Positions 8,719 through 20,146 are shown, numbered from the stretch's first letter. The stretch is DNA of 64,000 nt from Arthrobacter sp. EM1 (GCF_029964055.1 NZ_CP124836.1:2294001-2358000); one strand, 5' to 3'. Made by a program: numbers and translations. The notes: generated by a model from the sequence alone, not told the origin.

Positions 8719-9150
8719 CTAGCGCCAGGTCCCGACGCCGATGACCGGCCCGGCCTCAAGCCAGGATGACAGCCCGGTGTAGGCGTCGAACCGCATCGCG
8801 AGCAGGACGTCCTGCCCCTCGTACCGGAGCTCTACAATCACGGCCCCGGGCTGGACTTCGACGAGCTCGGATTCGCTGGGCTGGCGCCTGGCGATCAGCT
8901 CGAGCGAACTCCGGCGGAAAGTGTACTTGGGCCGCGTGCTCAGCGAGGCAAGGCGGAACCACTCCAGGTCGTTGTCCTGATAACGACAAACCCCCATCTG
9001 CCAGCCGTTTCCGGCCGTGCAAATGGAGGCGTCCACTGTGCCCAGGGTGCGCCGCAGGGTGATGCGGCGCACCCCCGAAAGGCACAGTGCAAATACCAGC
9101 AACGCAAAGACCGTTGCCAGGACGATGAACGGAAAAACGGTATCGTTCAT
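8719..9150 (-). CDS. DUF2550 family membrane-anchored protein
   Basis: A 143-residue protein with one N-terminal membrane helix (residues ~5-26, FPFIVLATVFALLVFALCLSG without its flanks) and a cytoplasmic beta-rich domain containing WFRLASLS, RRSSLEL and VIVELRYEG. It is the DUF2550 protein that follows atpC in many Actinobacteria (Rv1312 position in M. tuberculosis). It starts 10 bp after the atpC stop, so it is probably the last gene of the atp transcript. I chose ATG 9150 because it begins right at the membrane helix; an upstream in-frame start would overlap atpC. Function unknown. Confidence 0.88.
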   Translation of the reverse strand: MNDTVFPFIVLATVFALLVFALCLSGVRRITLRRTLGTVDASICTAGNGWQMGVCRYQDNDLEWFRLASLSTRPKYTFRRSSLELIARRQPSESELVEVQPGAVIVELRYEGQDVLLAMRFDAYTGLSSWLEAGPVIGVGTWR

Positions 9151-9160
9151 CAAGGTCGTG

Positions 9161-9445
9161 CTAGCGGATCCCCGCAGTAACCGCGTCGCCCATTTGGGCG
9201 TTGTCAGCAACAATGACGACCCGGTTGTTGTCGACGGAGAAGAAGCCGCCGTCGACCACTACAGAAATGCGGTCACCGGAGACCGGCTGGATGGCCAGCT
9301 CACCTTCGGCCAGTATCGCCAGCAGGGGCGAGTGGCCGGGCAGGATTCCGATTTCACCATCGCTGGTGCGGGCCTTGACCATGGTGGCCGCTCCGGACCA
9401 CACGAAGTGGTCCGCTGCGACAATCTCAACCTCAAGCTCAGCCAT
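9161..9445 (-). CDS. atpC: F1Fo ATP synthase epsilon subunit
   Basis: A 94-residue epsilon subunit, the rotor-stalk protein that can inhibit ATP hydrolysis. The beta-sandwich domain is complete (MAELEVEIVAADHFVWSG, GEIGILPGHSPLLAIL, VDGGFFSVDNNRVVIVAD). The long C-terminal helical hairpin of E. coli epsilon is absent, as usual in Actinobacteria. It lies 1 bp after atpD. Confidence 0.97.
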   Translation of the reverse strand: MAELEVEIVAADHFVWSGAATMVKARTSDGEIGILPGHSPLLAILAEGELAIQPVSGDRISVVVDGGFFSVDNNRVVIVADNAQMGDAVTAGIR

Positions 9446-9446
9446 A

Positions 9447-10979
<1,533 letters not shown>

Positions 10980-11873
10980 CTAGGACGCGTTCAACGCGTC
11001 GGCACCGGCCACGATTTCGGAAAGCTCCTGCGTAATTTCAGCCTGGCGGGCGGTGTTGCGCAGACGCGTAAACTTCTTGATGAGATCCGTGGCATTGTCG
11101 CCGGCGGACTTCATTGCCCGCTGGCGGGCAGCAAGCTCTGAAGCTGCTGCCTGCAGCATCGCGGCGAAGATACGTGATTCGATGTAGCGCGGCAGCAGAG
11201 CGTCGAGAACCTGTTCCGTTTCCGGTTCGAATTCGTAGAGCGGCAGCAGATCCGATTCGGACGCCGCCTGCTCTTCGACAACCTCCAGCGGGAGAAGACG
11301 GACAACCGTCGGCTCCTGGGTCACCATGGACTTGAAGCGGGTGTAGACGACGTGGATTTCGTCGACGCCTCCCTCTGCGTAGTCCGTCGCAAAGTCGGCC
11401 AGCAATGCTTCGCCGATTTCCTGTGCCGTGGCAAACTCCGGTGCGTCCGTACCGCCGGTCCAGACACGCCCGTAAGGACGGTTCCGGAAGTCGAAGTACG
11501 CCTGCGCCTTGCGGCCGACCAGGTACATCTTGACTTCCTTGCCCTCCTCGACGAGCAGCTCGTGGAGGCCTTCCGCCTGCTTGAGCACACTCGCGGAGTA
11601 CGACCCTGCAAGGCCACGGTCCGAGGTGATTACCAGGACGGCGGCCCGGCGGATCTGCTCCGGCTCGGTGGTCAGCGGGTGGTCGATTTCGCTCTGGCTT
11701 GCGACAGCAGAAACGGCACGCGTGATGGCGTTTGCGTAAGGCAGTGAAGCTGCTACGCGTGCTCGGGCCTTGCCGATGCGCGAGGTAGCGATCAGTTCCA
11801 TCGCCTTGAAGATCTTGCGCATCGACGTCGTCGAGCTGATCTTCTGGCGGTAGACCCGAATCTGGGCTCCCAT
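10980..11873 (-). CDS. atpG: F1Fo ATP synthase gamma subunit
   Basis: A 297-residue gamma subunit, the central rotor shaft. It has the N-terminal helix start [21 protein letters not shown], the core helix with MELIATSRI, the [10 protein letters not shown] motif and the C-terminal helix with [29 protein letters not shown] before the ATG is the ribosome-binding site. A large hairpin sits in the gap to atpA. Confidence 0.97.
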   Translation of the reverse strand: MGAQIRVYRQKISSTTSMRKIFKAMELIATSRIGKARARVAASLPYANAITRAVSAVASQSEIDHPLTTEPEQIRRAAVLVITSDRGLAGSYSASVLKQAEGLHELLVEEGKEVKMYLVGRKAQAYFDFRNRPYGRVWTGGTDAPEFATAQEIGEALLADFATDYAEGGVDEIHVVYTRFKSMVTQEPTVVRLLPLEVVEEQAASESDLLPLYEFEPETEQVLDALLPRYIESRIFAAMLQAAASELAARQRAMKSAGDNATDLIKKFTRLRNTARQAEITQELSEIVAGADALNAS

Positions 11874-11900
11874 ACTTATCCTTTCCTAAGATCCCGGTGG

Positions 11901-11940
11901 CCGGGACTGCCAGAACCCGGTGGGGTTCCGGCAGTCCCGG
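11901..11940 (-). repeat. Large intercistronic hairpin between atpA and atpG
   Basis: Outer arms CCGGGACTGCC and GGCAGTCCCGG are perfect over 11 bp. Inner arms GAACCC and GGGTTC add 6 bp, separated by one A-C mismatch, with a GGTG loop. There is no T-run after it on the transcribed strand and atpG's ribosome-binding site follows 12-20 bases on. It is better explained as an mRNA stability or processing element, or an extragenic palindrome, than as a terminator. Confidence 0.75.
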
Positions 11941-11949
11941 CCAGCGAAA

Positions 11950-13587
11950 CTAGCGCTTCTGCTTGACGATTTTTTCCTGGTCGACCTGTGCCTCGTCGAT
12001 GGCTGCATGCTCTTCGTGCCCTGCACCAACAAGGAGGCTGTCTCCCTCGCCGAAGAAGCCCTTTTTGAAGTCCACGATCGCGGTCTTCAGTGCTTCTGCG
12101 GTGTCATCGCTCATCACGTTGGTCTGGGCCAGCGTCGTCAGGATGGAGGACTTGTGCTTGAGGTGGTCCAGGAACTCGGTTTCGAAGCGGCTGATGTCCT
12201 CAACCGGAACGTCGTCGAGGTGCCCGTTGGTACCGGCCCAAATGGACACGACCTGGTTCTCGACCGGGAAGGGTGAGTACTGGCCCTGCTTGAGCAGTTC
12301 CATCAGGCGTGCACCGCGGGTCAGCTGCTGGCGCGATGCGGCGTCGAGGTCCGACGCGAACATTGCGAAAGCCTGCATATCGCGGTACTGGGCCAGTTCC
12401 AGCTTCAAGGTACCGGAGACCTTCTTCATGGACTTGACCTGGGCGGCGCCACCAACGCGGGAAACGGAGACACCCACGTCGACGGCCGGACGCTGGTTGG
12501 CGTTGAAGAGGTCCGACTGCAGGAAGATCTGGCCATCGGTAATGGAGATCACGTTGGTCGGGATGTAGGCGGAGACGTCGTTTGCCTTGGTTTCGATGAG
12601 CGGCAGGCCGGTCATCGACCCTGCACCGAGCTCGTCGGAGAGCTTGGCACAACGCTCCAGCAACCGGGAGTGCAAGTAGAAGACGTCGCCCGGGTAGGCT
12701 TCGCGTCCCGGCGGGCGGCGGAGCAGCAGGGATACAGCACGGTAAGCCTCGGCCTGCTTGGAGAGGTCATCAAACACGATAAGGACGTGCTTGCCGCCGT
12801 ACATCCAGTGCTGGCCGATGGCCGAACCGGCGTACGGAGCCAGGTACTTGAAGCCTGCGGGGTCGGATGCGGGGGAAGCCACGATCGTCGTGTACTCCAG
12901 CGCACCGTTGTCCTCGAGGGTCTGGCGGACGGCCGCGATCGTCGATGCCTTCTGGCCGATGGCTACATAGATGCAGCGCACCTGCTTGTTGACATCCCCG
13001 GAAGCCCAGTTAGCCTTCTGGTTGATGATCGTGTCGATGGCAATGGCGGACTTGCCGGTCTGGCGGTCACCGATGATCAGCTGACGCTGGCCGCGGCCGA
13101 TCGGGATCATGGCGTCGATCGCCTTGAGGCCGGTCTGCATCGGCTCGTGGACCGATTTGCGCTGGGTCACGCCAGGCGCCTGAAGTTCAAGCGCACGGGT
13201 GGTTTCGGCCTTGATCTCGCCAAGGTCATCGATGGGCTCGCCCAACGGGTCAACAACCCGGCCGAGGAAGGCGTCGCCCACCGGTACGGACAGAACCTGT
13301 CCGGTGCGGTGAACTTCCTGGCCTTCTTCGATTCCGGTGAAGTCGCCGAGGACGATAACGCCAATCTCGCGAACGTCGAGGTTCTGGGCCAGGCCCAGCG
13401 TGCCGTCTTCGAAGCGAAGCAGCTCATTCGCCATGACCGAGGGAAGGCCCTCAACACGGGCGATGCCGTCACCTGCGGTTGTTACACGGCCGACCTCTAC
13501 GCGCTCAGCGTTTCCGGGTTCGTAGGACGCCGCGAACTCGTTCAACGCATTACGGACGTCGTCGGCGTTGATGGTCAATTCGGCCAT
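11950..13587 (-). CDS. atpA: F1Fo ATP synthase alpha subunit
   Basis: A 545-residue alpha subunit with non-catalytic nucleotide sites. Walker A is GDRQTGKSA, and the family signature [13 protein letters not shown] is present. The N-terminal block is [15 protein letters not shown], as in other Micrococcaceae. The C-terminal extension rich in Glu, Asp and Ala ([17 protein letters not shown]) is normal for this group. ATG 13587 is preferred over an upstream in-frame start at 13620 because it matches the conserved N-terminus. Confidence 0.98.
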   Translation of the reverse strand: MAELTINADDVRNALNEFAASYEPGNAERVEVGRVTTAGDGIARVEGLPSVMANELLRFEDGTLGLAQNLDVREIGVIVLGDFTGIEEGQEVHRTGQVLSVPVGDAFLGRVVDPLGEPIDDLGEIKAETTRALELQAPGVTQRKSVHEPMQTGLKAIDAMIPIGRGQRQLIIGDRQTGKSAIAIDTIINQKANWASGDVNKQVRCIYVAIGQKASTIAAVRQTLEDNGALEYTTIVASPASDPAGFKYLAPYAGSAIGQHWMYGGKHVLIVFDDLSKQAEAYRAVSLLLRRPPGREAYPGDVFYLHSRLLERCAKLSDELGAGSMTGLPLIETKANDVSAYIPTNVISITDGQIFLQSDLFNANQRPAVDVGVSVSRVGGAAQVKSMKKVSGTLKLELAQYRDMQAFAMFASDLDAASRQQLTRGARLMELLKQGQYSPFPVENQVVSIWAGTNGHLDDVPVEDISRFETEFLDHLKHKSSILTTLAQTNVMSDDTAEALKTAIVDFKKGFFGEGDSLLVGAGHEEHAAIDEAQVDQEKIVKQKR

Positions 13588-13669
13588 CTGCAGTCCCTGC
13601 TCTCCTGTTTTCGTGATCATCGTTGCTCACGATGACCGGGGTTTCGTTTAGTTGTGCTGGTCCGGCTGG

Positions 13670-14494
13670 CTAAGCAAGCTGGCGGTGGAGCTGGCCCAGG
13701 CGGGCGAGGACAGAAGCGTCTACCACTTCATCCCCTACCTGGATCCGGATGCCACCGATCAGTGCCGGGTCAACGTTCATGTTGATCTTGAGCTCGCGTC
13801 CGTACAGGGCGTTCAGGCCCTCCTGCAGACGGCTGGTCTGTGTCTCCGCCAGCGGACGGGTGACGCTGACTGTTGCAATCCAGCGCTGCTGGCGCTTTGC
13901 TGCAAGCTCCGCGAAACGACGAACAAGCTTGGTCGCCTTGAGGCCGCGGGGCTGCGAAACTGCTTGTCCAATCAGGACTTTCGCTTCCTCGCTTGCACTG
14001 GGTACAAGCTTTTCAGCTAGGGCCACCTTGGCAGCCGCGCTGGCCTGCGGTTCGGACACAGCACGCTGGACCTCGTGATTGGAATCGACGGCCTGGTTGA
14101 AAGAGAACAGGTCGTTCTCCAGCGCTTCCAGCCCGCTGATGCCTGAGGCAGCGGCAGCCGACTTGTTCTCAGCAACGGCAATGACCACCGAAGCGGCAAG
14201 AGTCTCGAGAGCATCGCCGATATCCCGGGCTGATGCCCAGCGTGAGCCGGCCAGTCCGCTCGCGATGTCCACAGCTTCCGCGGAGACGTTCCCGCCAAAG
14301 AGCTGCTTGACCAGCGCCGACTTGTCCGCGCCGCTGCGGGACGGGTCAGTCAGGGCGCGTCGCAAGCCAGCCGAGCTGTCTACCGTGCCCAGAATTCCGA
14401 AGAGTTCTTTAGCCAGCTGCAGCGAGGCGAAAGGAAGTTTGACTTCCAAATCCGCCAGGGCCGCGGTCAGCGATCCGCTCGATACACCTGCCAT
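13670..14494 (-). CDS. atpH: F1Fo ATP synthase delta subunit
   Basis: A 274-residue delta subunit linking F1 to the peripheral stalk. It is about 90 residues longer than the E. coli protein, as is normal in Actinobacteria where the delta protein carries an extra N-terminal region. The C-terminal signature is present (NVDPALIGGIRIQVGDEVVD). Its start overlaps the atpF stop by 1 nt (TAATG), so translation is coupled. Confidence 0.96.
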   Translation of the reverse strand: MAGVSSGSLTAALADLEVKLPFASLQLAKELFGILGTVDSSAGLRRALTDPSRSGADKSALVKQLFGGNVSAEAVDIASGLAGSRWASARDIGDALETLAASVVIAVAENKSAAAASGISGLEALENDLFSFNQAVDSNHEVQRAVSEPQASAAAKVALAEKLVPSASEEAKVLIGQAVSQPRGLKATKLVRRFAELAAKRQQRWIATVSVTRPLAETQTSRLQEGLNALYGRELKINMNVDPALIGGIRIQVGDEVVDASVLARLGQLHRQLA

Positions 14495-15042
14495 TACTTA
14501 GCTGCACCTGCGTTCTGGTTCTCCAGATCTGCCAGGAAACGGTCAACCACACGGGCCGAACGCGCGTCGTCCTCGAGGGACTCGCCGACGATGCGGCCAG
14601 CCAGCGTCGTGGCAAGCGTGCCGACCTCCGAGCGGAGCGACACAACGGCCGCCTGACGCTCGGACTGGATGGCTGCGTGTGCCTGCGCCGTGATACGAGC
14701 AGACTCGGCAGCCGCCTTCTCCTTCAGGTCCGCAAGAATCTGGGCGCCTTCGGCACGGGCTTCCTCGCGGATGCGGTTGGCCTCGGCACGGGCGTCCGTA
14801 AGCTGCTGCTTGTACTCTTCGAGCGCGGCAGAAGCCTCTGCCTGGGCCTTTTCAGCCTTGGCAATGCCACCTTCGATGGCCTCGGCACGCTCCGCGAAGG
14901 TCTTCTCGAACATCGGGACAACATACTTGACCACAATGAACATGAGGACAGCAAAGCCGGCCAAGACGACGCCCATTTCCCAAACATTGGGAAGCAAAGG
15001 CGACTGGCCTTCAACGGCGGCTGAGATGATCAGCTGATTCAT
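14494..15042 (-). CDS. atpF: F1Fo ATP synthase b subunit
   Basis: A 182-residue peripheral-stalk subunit: one membrane helix (about residues 22-44, with GVVLAGFAVLMFIVVKYVV) and then a long Ala/Glu-rich coiled coil (RAEAIEGGIAKAEKAQAEA onward). It is transcribed between atpE and atpH and overlaps atpH by 1 nt. Confidence 0.97.
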   Translation of the reverse strand: MNQLIISAAVEGQSPLLPNVWEMGVVLAGFAVLMFIVVKYVVPMFEKTFAERAEAIEGGIAKAEKAQAEASAALEEYKQQLTDARAEANRIREEARAEGAQILADLKEKAAAESARITAQAHAAIQSERQAAVVSLRSEVGTLATTLAGRIVGESLEDDARSARVVDRFLADLENQNAGAAK

Positions 15043-15099
15043 AATTCACCCGTCCTTATCTACTCGGTTCTGGATGTTCGCTTAGCTCTAAGGTTCAGA

Positions 15100-15303
15100 C
15101 TAGAGAACGAACGCGAAGACCAGGCCGAGGATGGCGAGGGCTTCGGTCAGCGCGAGGCCGAGGAAGGCGATCGGCTGGAGCACACGCTGTGCCTCCGGCT
15201 GGCGTGCAACACCGTTGATGTACGCGGCGAACACGAGACCAACACCGATACCACCGCCGATTGCGGACAGACCGTAACCTACGAGGTTGAGAGAGCCGTT
15301 CAT
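15100..15303 (-). CDS. atpE: F1Fo ATP synthase c subunit (proteolipid)
   Basis: A 67-residue two-helix hairpin that forms the rotor ring. Helix 1 is Gly/Ala rich ([14 protein letters not shown]), the loop carries the conserved ARQPE, and helix 2 has the ion-binding Glu in [12 protein letters not shown]. The absence of the extra Na+-ligand pattern suggests a proton-type ring. AAGGAAG precedes ATG 15303; a further upstream in-frame start is rejected because the family begins at this ATG. Confidence 0.97.
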   Translation of the reverse strand: MNGSLNLVGYGLSAIGGGIGVGLVFAAYINGVARQPEAQRVLQPIAFLGLALTEALAILGLVFAFVL

Positions 15304-15380
15304 TTTTCTTCCTTTCAAGATGCCGTCTGTGCGGCAGGTTGTTTGGGTTGCTTCATCCCGCAAGGGGAAGTTTGGGGTGC

Positions 15381-16181
15381 CTAGTGGCTGTCCGCGTGCA
15401 GCGCGCCTTCAATGTAGATGGCGGTCAGCAGCGTAAACACGTAAGCCTGCAGAACCATAATCAGCGCTTCGAGCATGTACATCGCAATGGCGCCGGCGAG
15501 AACGAGCACCGAGGTGCCCTTCAGCAGGAGGTTTTCATTCATCACGAGGTACTCGATGCCGGAACCGGCAATCATCACGATCAGGTGCCCCGCCAGCATC
15601 GTCGCAAACAAACGCAGGCTGTGCGTCACCGGGCGGACCAGGAAGTTGGAGATGATCTCGATCGGGATAACGATCGGAAGAATATAGCCCGGGACTCCGG
15701 AGGGAACGGTGGCCAGCTTGAAGTAGCGCAGTCCGTTTTTCCTGACGCCGATGACGATCCAGGTAATGTACACAATCGCGGCCATCACATATGCGCCGCC
15801 GACGTGCGAGAACGTCGGGAGCTGGATGACCGGAATGGCACCGTAGATGTTGTTCACCAGGATAAAGAAGAAGAGGCTGAACAACAGCGGGACGTACTTC
15901 ATAAAATCTTTGCCGCCGATGATGTCCTTGGCAATGCCATTGCGGACGAAGCCGTAAGCGGCTTCACCCGCAAACTGCAGTTTGCCGGGGACAAGCTGGC
16001 CCTTGCGGGCAGCTAGCAGAAAGAATGTGGCGATAATAACGACCGAAAGGATTACCAGCAGCATCTGCTTGGAGAATCCGTCGGCCGCCCCCCACGGCAG
16101 GATTGCCGGCAGGTGCATTTCTTCAATTCCAGGAGGCGAAAAAGGTCCTGAATCTTGGGCCGGGAGCGCAAGCGCGATCAA
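15381..16181 (-). CDS. atpB: F1Fo ATP synthase a subunit
   Basis: A 266-residue membrane subunit that forms the proton half-channels. The essential Arg lies in [15 protein letters not shown], and the C-terminal helices include [22 protein letters not shown]. The start is TTG 16181, supported by GAGAGG at 8-13 bases upstream and by the usual N-terminus [12 protein letters not shown]. It is followed by atpE after 77 bp. Confidence 0.96.
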   Translation of the reverse strand: MIALALPAQDSGPFSPPGIEEMHLPAILPWGAADGFSKQMLLVILSVVIIATFFLLAARKGQLVPGKLQFAGEAAYGFVRNGIAKDIIGGKDFMKYVPLLFSLFFFILVNNIYGAIPVIQLPTFSHVGGAYVMAAIVYITWIVIGVRKNGLRYFKLATVPSGVPGYILPIVIPIEIISNFLVRPVTHSLRLFATMLAGHLIVMIAGSGIEYLVMNENLLLKGTSVLVLAGAIAMYMLEALIMVLQAYVFTLLTAIYIEGALHADSH

Positions 16182-16272
16182 CGCGTTTCCTCTCTGCAGT
16201 GTCCATCATTGGGCGTTGGTCGGGGAAAGTCGGCGTTGCTGCCGGCCTCTCCCCCTGTGAAATTATTTGGCA

Positions 16273-16602
16273 TTACTGATCCTCGTCCACGGACGGGCCA
16301 CGTGCGGCATTGTCCCCGCCGGCGGAATGCTCCGGGCTGGTGAGGCCGTGCATGTGAGAAAGATAGAAACCTCCGGCGGCTCCAAGCAGGGCGCCTGCGA
16401 GCACAATCCAGCGGGTTCCCCACAGATTATCCAGACCCCACCCTATCAAACTCCAGACGATGATTCCGCCAACAATGTAGCTGAAGACGGCGATTCCGGC
16501 GTTGTATCCGCCGTCCCTGCCGTTCCCGGATACACCGGGGGCTCCGCCAGTGGTTTTGTGGGTTTTGGGCTTGCTTGCGCGTCCGTCTTTGCGGCTAGAC
16601 AT
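16273..16602 (-). CDS. atpZ: AtpZ/AtpI-family small membrane protein of the ATP synthase operon
   Basis: A 109-residue protein with a charged N-terminus, two membrane helices (IAVFSYIVGGIIVWSLIGWG and IVLAGALLGAAGGFYL) and a polar tail. The F-x-x-I/V-G-x-x-x-G-x-x-x-D pattern around the first helix fits the AtpZ/AtpI family, linked to Fo assembly and Mg2+ supply. Its start overlaps the preceding gene by 8 nt. ATG 16602 is chosen because sequence further upstream lies inside that gene. Confidence 0.85.
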   Translation of the reverse strand: MSSRKDGRASKPKTHKTTGGAPGVSGNGRDGGYNAGIAVFSYIVGGIIVWSLIGWGLDNLWGTRWIVLAGALLGAAGGFYLSHMHGLTSPEHSAGGDNAARGPSVDEDQ

Positions 16603-17080
16603 CGGTGCCGCCCTCGGAGGTCTTGGGGTCGTTGTAGATCTGCAGCCGGGCCGTGCTGAAACCGTAGATCTCGGCGGCCTGCCACAACACAACTGTCACG
16701 ACGGCGCCGGCCAGGAACCAGCCCCGGGAAAGCCAGTCGGGGGTGCCGATGGCAAAAAGCACCACGGCAAAGCCAACGATCTTGATGAAGTATGTTGCGG
16801 CGAAAAGGCCAATCGCACCGGAGGGGTTGTTACGTCCGGCGAAGTGGCCGATCAGCAGGCTGATGGCGAAAAAGACGGCGACCAGGGCTCCGCCGAGAAG
16901 CCAGGAAAGGGCAGCTGCCGTCGAAGCCAGCAGCACTGCCGCCACAGCCACCAGCAGCAGGGCTCCGCCGCTGACTGCCGAACTTATTCCCAGCAAACGC
17001 AGCCACAGGGCTGGTGTGGGGCCGGAGGCACCAACAGATCCGTTGCCGGAGACGGGTCCGGGATCGGCGTTGGAGGTCAT
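16595..17080 (-). CDS. AtpI-like membrane protein, first gene of the atp operon
   Basis: A 161-residue protein with four predicted helices (GISSAVSGGALLLVAVAAVLL, ALSWLLGGALVAVFFAISLLIG without flanks, a FIKIVGFAVVLFAIG helix, and WFLAGAVVTVVLWQAAEIYGF). This is the AtpI/ATP-synthase-protein-I type gene that leads actinobacterial atp operons (Rv1303 position). It overlaps atpZ by 8 nt. A role in assembling the c-ring is inferred from the family. Confidence 0.82.
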   Translation of the reverse strand: MTSNADPGPVSGNGSVGASGPTPALWLRLLGISSAVSGGALLLVAVAAVLLASTAAALSWLLGGALVAVFFAISLLIGHFAGRNNPSGAIGLFAATYFIKIVGFAVVLFAIGTPDWLSRGWFLAGAVVTVVLWQAAEIYGFSTARLQIYNDPKTSEGGTDV

Positions 17081-17140
17081 GGGATCCCAATCGTCGCGGG
17101 GCGGGTGCTGGTAGAAGTCGCGGCGTCAACCCGCCCCTAA

Positions 17141-17146
17141 ATTCTA
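17141..17146 (-). promoter_or_regulatory. Possible -10 element of the atp operon promoter
   Basis: On the minus strand a TAGAAT hexamer (5 of 6 matches to TATAAT) lies ~60 bases before the first atp gene, in the only gap (118 bp) between the WecA-like gene and the atp genes. I see no good -35 hexamer, so the call is tentative. Confidence 0.3.
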
Positions 17147-17198
17147 CACGAGATAGAACATGGCGGCGTCCCGTGCCGCGCCGCGGGCGCCGGCCCGC

Positions 17199-18221
17199 TT
17201 AGGTTACCGGCGACCTGGTAACTTTCCGGCGCCTCCCGAAGTGTCGGATCAGGTCCGGTGACGCCAGGTAAAGCCCAAGGACGGCCAGGCTTCCGGCGAC
17301 GCAGAGCACCACCACAGGCAGGGTAGCCGTGGCGGCGATGAAGCTGAAAACGATCACTGCCGCCGTGCACGCCGCGACGGTGCCTGCCGACTGAAGGTGC
17401 GAAAATCCGACGTCGGTCAACCGCTGGTAGACGTGCTCCCGGTGGGACGCGTACCAGCGTTCACCGGCATTAATCCGGCGCAGCAGGGTGTAGCCGGTGT
17501 CGGCAACATAGACGAGGATCGGCGACAGGACATATTCCACGTAGACACCGCTGAAGAACCCCGCCACGGCCAAGGCAGCCACCGAGGCACCCAGCAGGTA
17601 GCTGCCGACGTCGCCCAGGAAAACGGAGCCCCTGGACAAGTTCCACGGCAGGAAGCCCAGGAAGGACATGGCCAGCACCGCCCCACCAGCGGTAAGCCAC
17701 GGCTGTTCCGCCAAGACCCCTGCCACCGCGTAGGCGCTGCCCGCCAGGACGCCGTGGAAACTCGAAATCCCGTTGACGCCGTCCATGAAGTTCGCGATGT
17801 TGATGTACGCAGCAATTGCCAGCGCCGCCAGCGGCAACCACCAGAAGGACTGGCCGGTGAGCAGGAGCAGAGCTGCGGAACCCGCGGCACCAATCCCCAG
17901 CTGGGCGGCCGCCCGGCCCCGAATGGAGAGACCACGGAGGTCTTCAATCCATCCCACCGCTGCGCTGGCAACGATGATGCACAGCACCACCAGGAAGACC
18001 GAACGGTCCACCGTCACCGCTCCCAGCAGGCCGGCGGCCCCGTAGCCGATGGCGGTGGCCACCGAAACGGCCACTCCCATGCCCCGGATGGTGGTTGCGC
18101 CGTGGGACGACCGGGCCGTGGGAACGTCAACGACGCCCATCTTCACCAGCCACGGCTTTACGGCAAACGGAAGCAGCACGCTCGCTAGCAGGGTGACGGC
18201 GGCAGTGAGGAAGATCAGCAT
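17199..18221 (-). CDS. WecA/MraY-family undecaprenyl-phosphate glycosyl-1-phosphate transferase
   Basis: A 340-residue membrane enzyme with about ten helices that loads a sugar-1-phosphate onto undecaprenyl phosphate to begin wall-glycan synthesis. Family motifs seen: VPTARSSHGATTIRGMG, NFMDGVNGI (catalytic Asp region), FLGDVGSYLLG and HREHVYQRL. It sits in the position of the mycobacterial rfe/wecA gene just before atp. Its start overlaps the stop of the CapD-like gene by 1 nt (TGATG), so both are translated together. Confidence 0.92.
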   Translation of the reverse strand: MLIFLTAAVTLLASVLLPFAVKPWLVKMGVVDVPTARSSHGATTIRGMGVAVSVATAIGYGAAGLLGAVTVDRSVFLVVLCIIVASAAVGWIEDLRGLSIRGRAAAQLGIGAAGSAALLLLTGQSFWWLPLAALAIAAYINIANFMDGVNGISSFHGVLAGSAYAVAGVLAEQPWLTAGGAVLAMSFLGFLPWNLSRGSVFLGDVGSYLLGASVAALAVAGFFSGVYVEYVLSPILVYVADTGYTLLRRINAGERWYASHREHVYQRLTDVGFSHLQSAGTVAACTAAVIVFSFIAATATLPVVVLCVAGSLAVLGLYLASPDLIRHFGRRRKVTRSPVT

Positions 18222-20146
18222 CAGGATGCAACCCTTGTGTGCTCGCCCGGTTCGTCCGCTTCATCGTCCGGGATGGAAGCGATGTCCAGACCCTGCTCCG
18301 CCTCGCAGCGGGCCAGCCAGTCGTCGAGGTCCAGCCCGGACGGGTCCTGCTGGTGGGCCTGCGTGTGGGAGATCTTCGGATGCAGCGGGCGTTCGTCGAG
18401 CTCGCCGATTCCAACGAGTTCCTCGTGGAGTTTCTCGCCGGGCCGGAGCCCGGTGTAGACGATCTCAACCTTCTTGCCGGACATCGCGATCATGCGTTGG
18501 GCAACGTCCAGGATTTTCACCGGTTCCCCCATGTCAAGGATCATCACCTCTCCGCCGCGTCCGATCGCGCCGGCCTGGATGACCAGCTGGCACGCTTCCG
18601 GAATCGTCATAAAAAAGCGGGTGACCTCGGGGTCGGTGACAGTCACGGGACCGCCCACCCGGATCTGCTCCGTAAAGAGCGGCAGCATCGAGCCGCGGCT
18701 GCCCATAACGTTCCCGAACCTGACGGAGACAAATTTGCGGCCGGTCTGGCCCGCCATCCACGCGGCCAGCTTTTCGGCGACGCGCTTCGAGTGGCCCAGC
18801 GCCGTCGTCGGGTTTGCCGCCTTGTCCGTGGAGATATTCACGAAGTGCGATACCCCGGCGTGCTTTGCGGCACGCAGGACGTTGAGGGTGCCCAGGACGT
18901 TCGTCTTCCAGGCCTCGATCGGATACTGCTGCAGCAACGGCGCGTGTTTGAGGGCGGCAGCGTGGAACACCACCTCCGGGCGGCGGTCCTGGAAGATCTC
19001 CTGAAGCGCGTCCGCGTCGCGGATGCTCGCCAGGACGGTGTCACGGCCAGCAAGCAGTCCCCGTCCGGTAATGGTGATCTGGGTCTGCTGCAGCCCGGTT
19101 TCGTCGTGGTCAAGCATGATCAGCTCGGCCGGCGAGAACTGGACGATCTGCCGGCACAGTTCGGACCCGATGGATCCGCCGGCCCCGGTGACAAGGACGC
19201 GTTTGCTCTTGATGTAGCCGGCAATCTCATCGACTTTGATATCGACCGGGCGCCGCCCGATCAGGTCCTCGACAGCCACTTCGCGGAAGTCGGAGAAGCC
19301 CTGGGGCGCCCCGCCGCCGAGCATGTCGCGCAAAGGCGGCAGGACCAGCACCCGAACATTCATTCCGGCTACTGCGTCGGAAATCCGCCGGACCACGGAA
19401 GCCTCCACATTGGCAAACGCCAGTACCAGCACTGTGGCGCGGGTGCGCCGGATGATGGCCGGCAGGTCGTCGCCGCGGCCCAGGACCTGCACGCCGGAGA
19501 GCCGCAGGTGCTTCTTCGTGGGATCGTCGTCAATCAGTCCAACAGGATAATACGGCGATTCGGCGTCCTGCAGCATCCGCGTCAGCAGCGAGTTGCCGAG
19601 GAAACCCGCGCCATAGATCAGGGTATTCTGGGCGCTGTCGCCGGGACGGTGTTTGCCCTCAACATAGAGCCTCTTGGCATAGCGGGCGGCCCCCATAAAG
19701 AGGCAGGCGAACGGGAAGGCGATGAGCCCCACGCTGCGGCCGATTCCGATGGCTTCATAGAGCACCAGCAGGCTCAGCGTGATGGAGGCCGCGACAATCA
19801 CTGTGACAAAGACCAGCGCCTTGGCTTCCTGGAAACTTCCGAACGGATACCTGCCGCGGTACAGCGCCAGCGCATAGCCGGCAAGTGCCTGCACCACTAT
19901 GGCGATGGCCATGATGATCAGGGCACTGACAAGCTGTTCTTCCCTGATGCCCATTTCATAGCGCAGCAGCAGGGCCAGGACGATCGCGACGACCCACGAC
20001 ATTGAGTCCAGGAAGAGCTGGATCCAGATCCAGAGCGGAGGCTTTGTCTCCTCCAGTGCTGCGGCGGGTTCGCGCGCTTCAGATTTCGTAGTCAACAGAG
20101 ATTGCAACCGACTTCCACTACCACGGCGGCCATCCGCCTGTTTCAA
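18221..20146 (-). CDS. Membrane-bound NDP-sugar 4,6-dehydratase/epimerase (CapD/WbpM/PglF family)
   Basis: A 641-residue protein: four membrane helices (residues ~40-160), a first nucleotide-binding CoA-like domain (~175-295), then an extended SDR domain with GAGGSIGSE (321-329) and STDK (439-442). At the usual catalytic Tyr position before Lys454 there is a Leu (LGHSK); Met is found there in WbpM and PglF, so loss of Tyr is normal for the family. The likely reaction is dehydration of UDP-GlcNAc to a 4-keto sugar. The start is uncertain (TTG 20146, GGCGG upstream). Coupled to the WecA-like gene. Confidence 0.88.
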   Translation of the reverse strand: MKQADGRRGSGSRLQSLLTTKSEAREPAAALEETKPPLWIWIQLFLDSMSWVVAIVLALLLRYEMGIREEQLVSALIIMAIAIVVQALAGYALALYRGRYPFGSFQEAKALVFVTVIVAASITLSLLVLYEAIGIGRSVGLIAFPFACLFMGAARYAKRLYVEGKHRPGDSAQNTLIYGAGFLGNSLLTRMLQDAESPYYPVGLIDDDPTKKHLRLSGVQVLGRGDDLPAIIRRTRATVLVLAFANVEASVVRRISDAVAGMNVRVLVLPPLRDMLGGGAPQGFSDFREVAVEDLIGRRPVDIKVDEIAGYIKSKRVLVTGAGGSIGSELCRQIVQFSPAELIMLDHDETGLQQTQITITGRGLLAGRDTVLASIRDADALQEIFQDRRPEVVFHAAALKHAPLLQQYPIEAWKTNVLGTLNVLRAAKHAGVSHFVNISTDKAANPTTALGHSKRVAEKLAAWMAGQTGRKFVSVRFGNVMGSRGSMLPLFTEQIRVGGPVTVTDPEVTRFFMTIPEACQLVIQAGAIGRGGEVMILDMGEPVKILDVAQRMIAMSGKKVEIVYTGLRPGEKLHEELVGIGELDERPLHPKISHTQAHQQDPSGLDLDDWLARCEAEQGLDIASIPDDEADEPGEHTRVAS

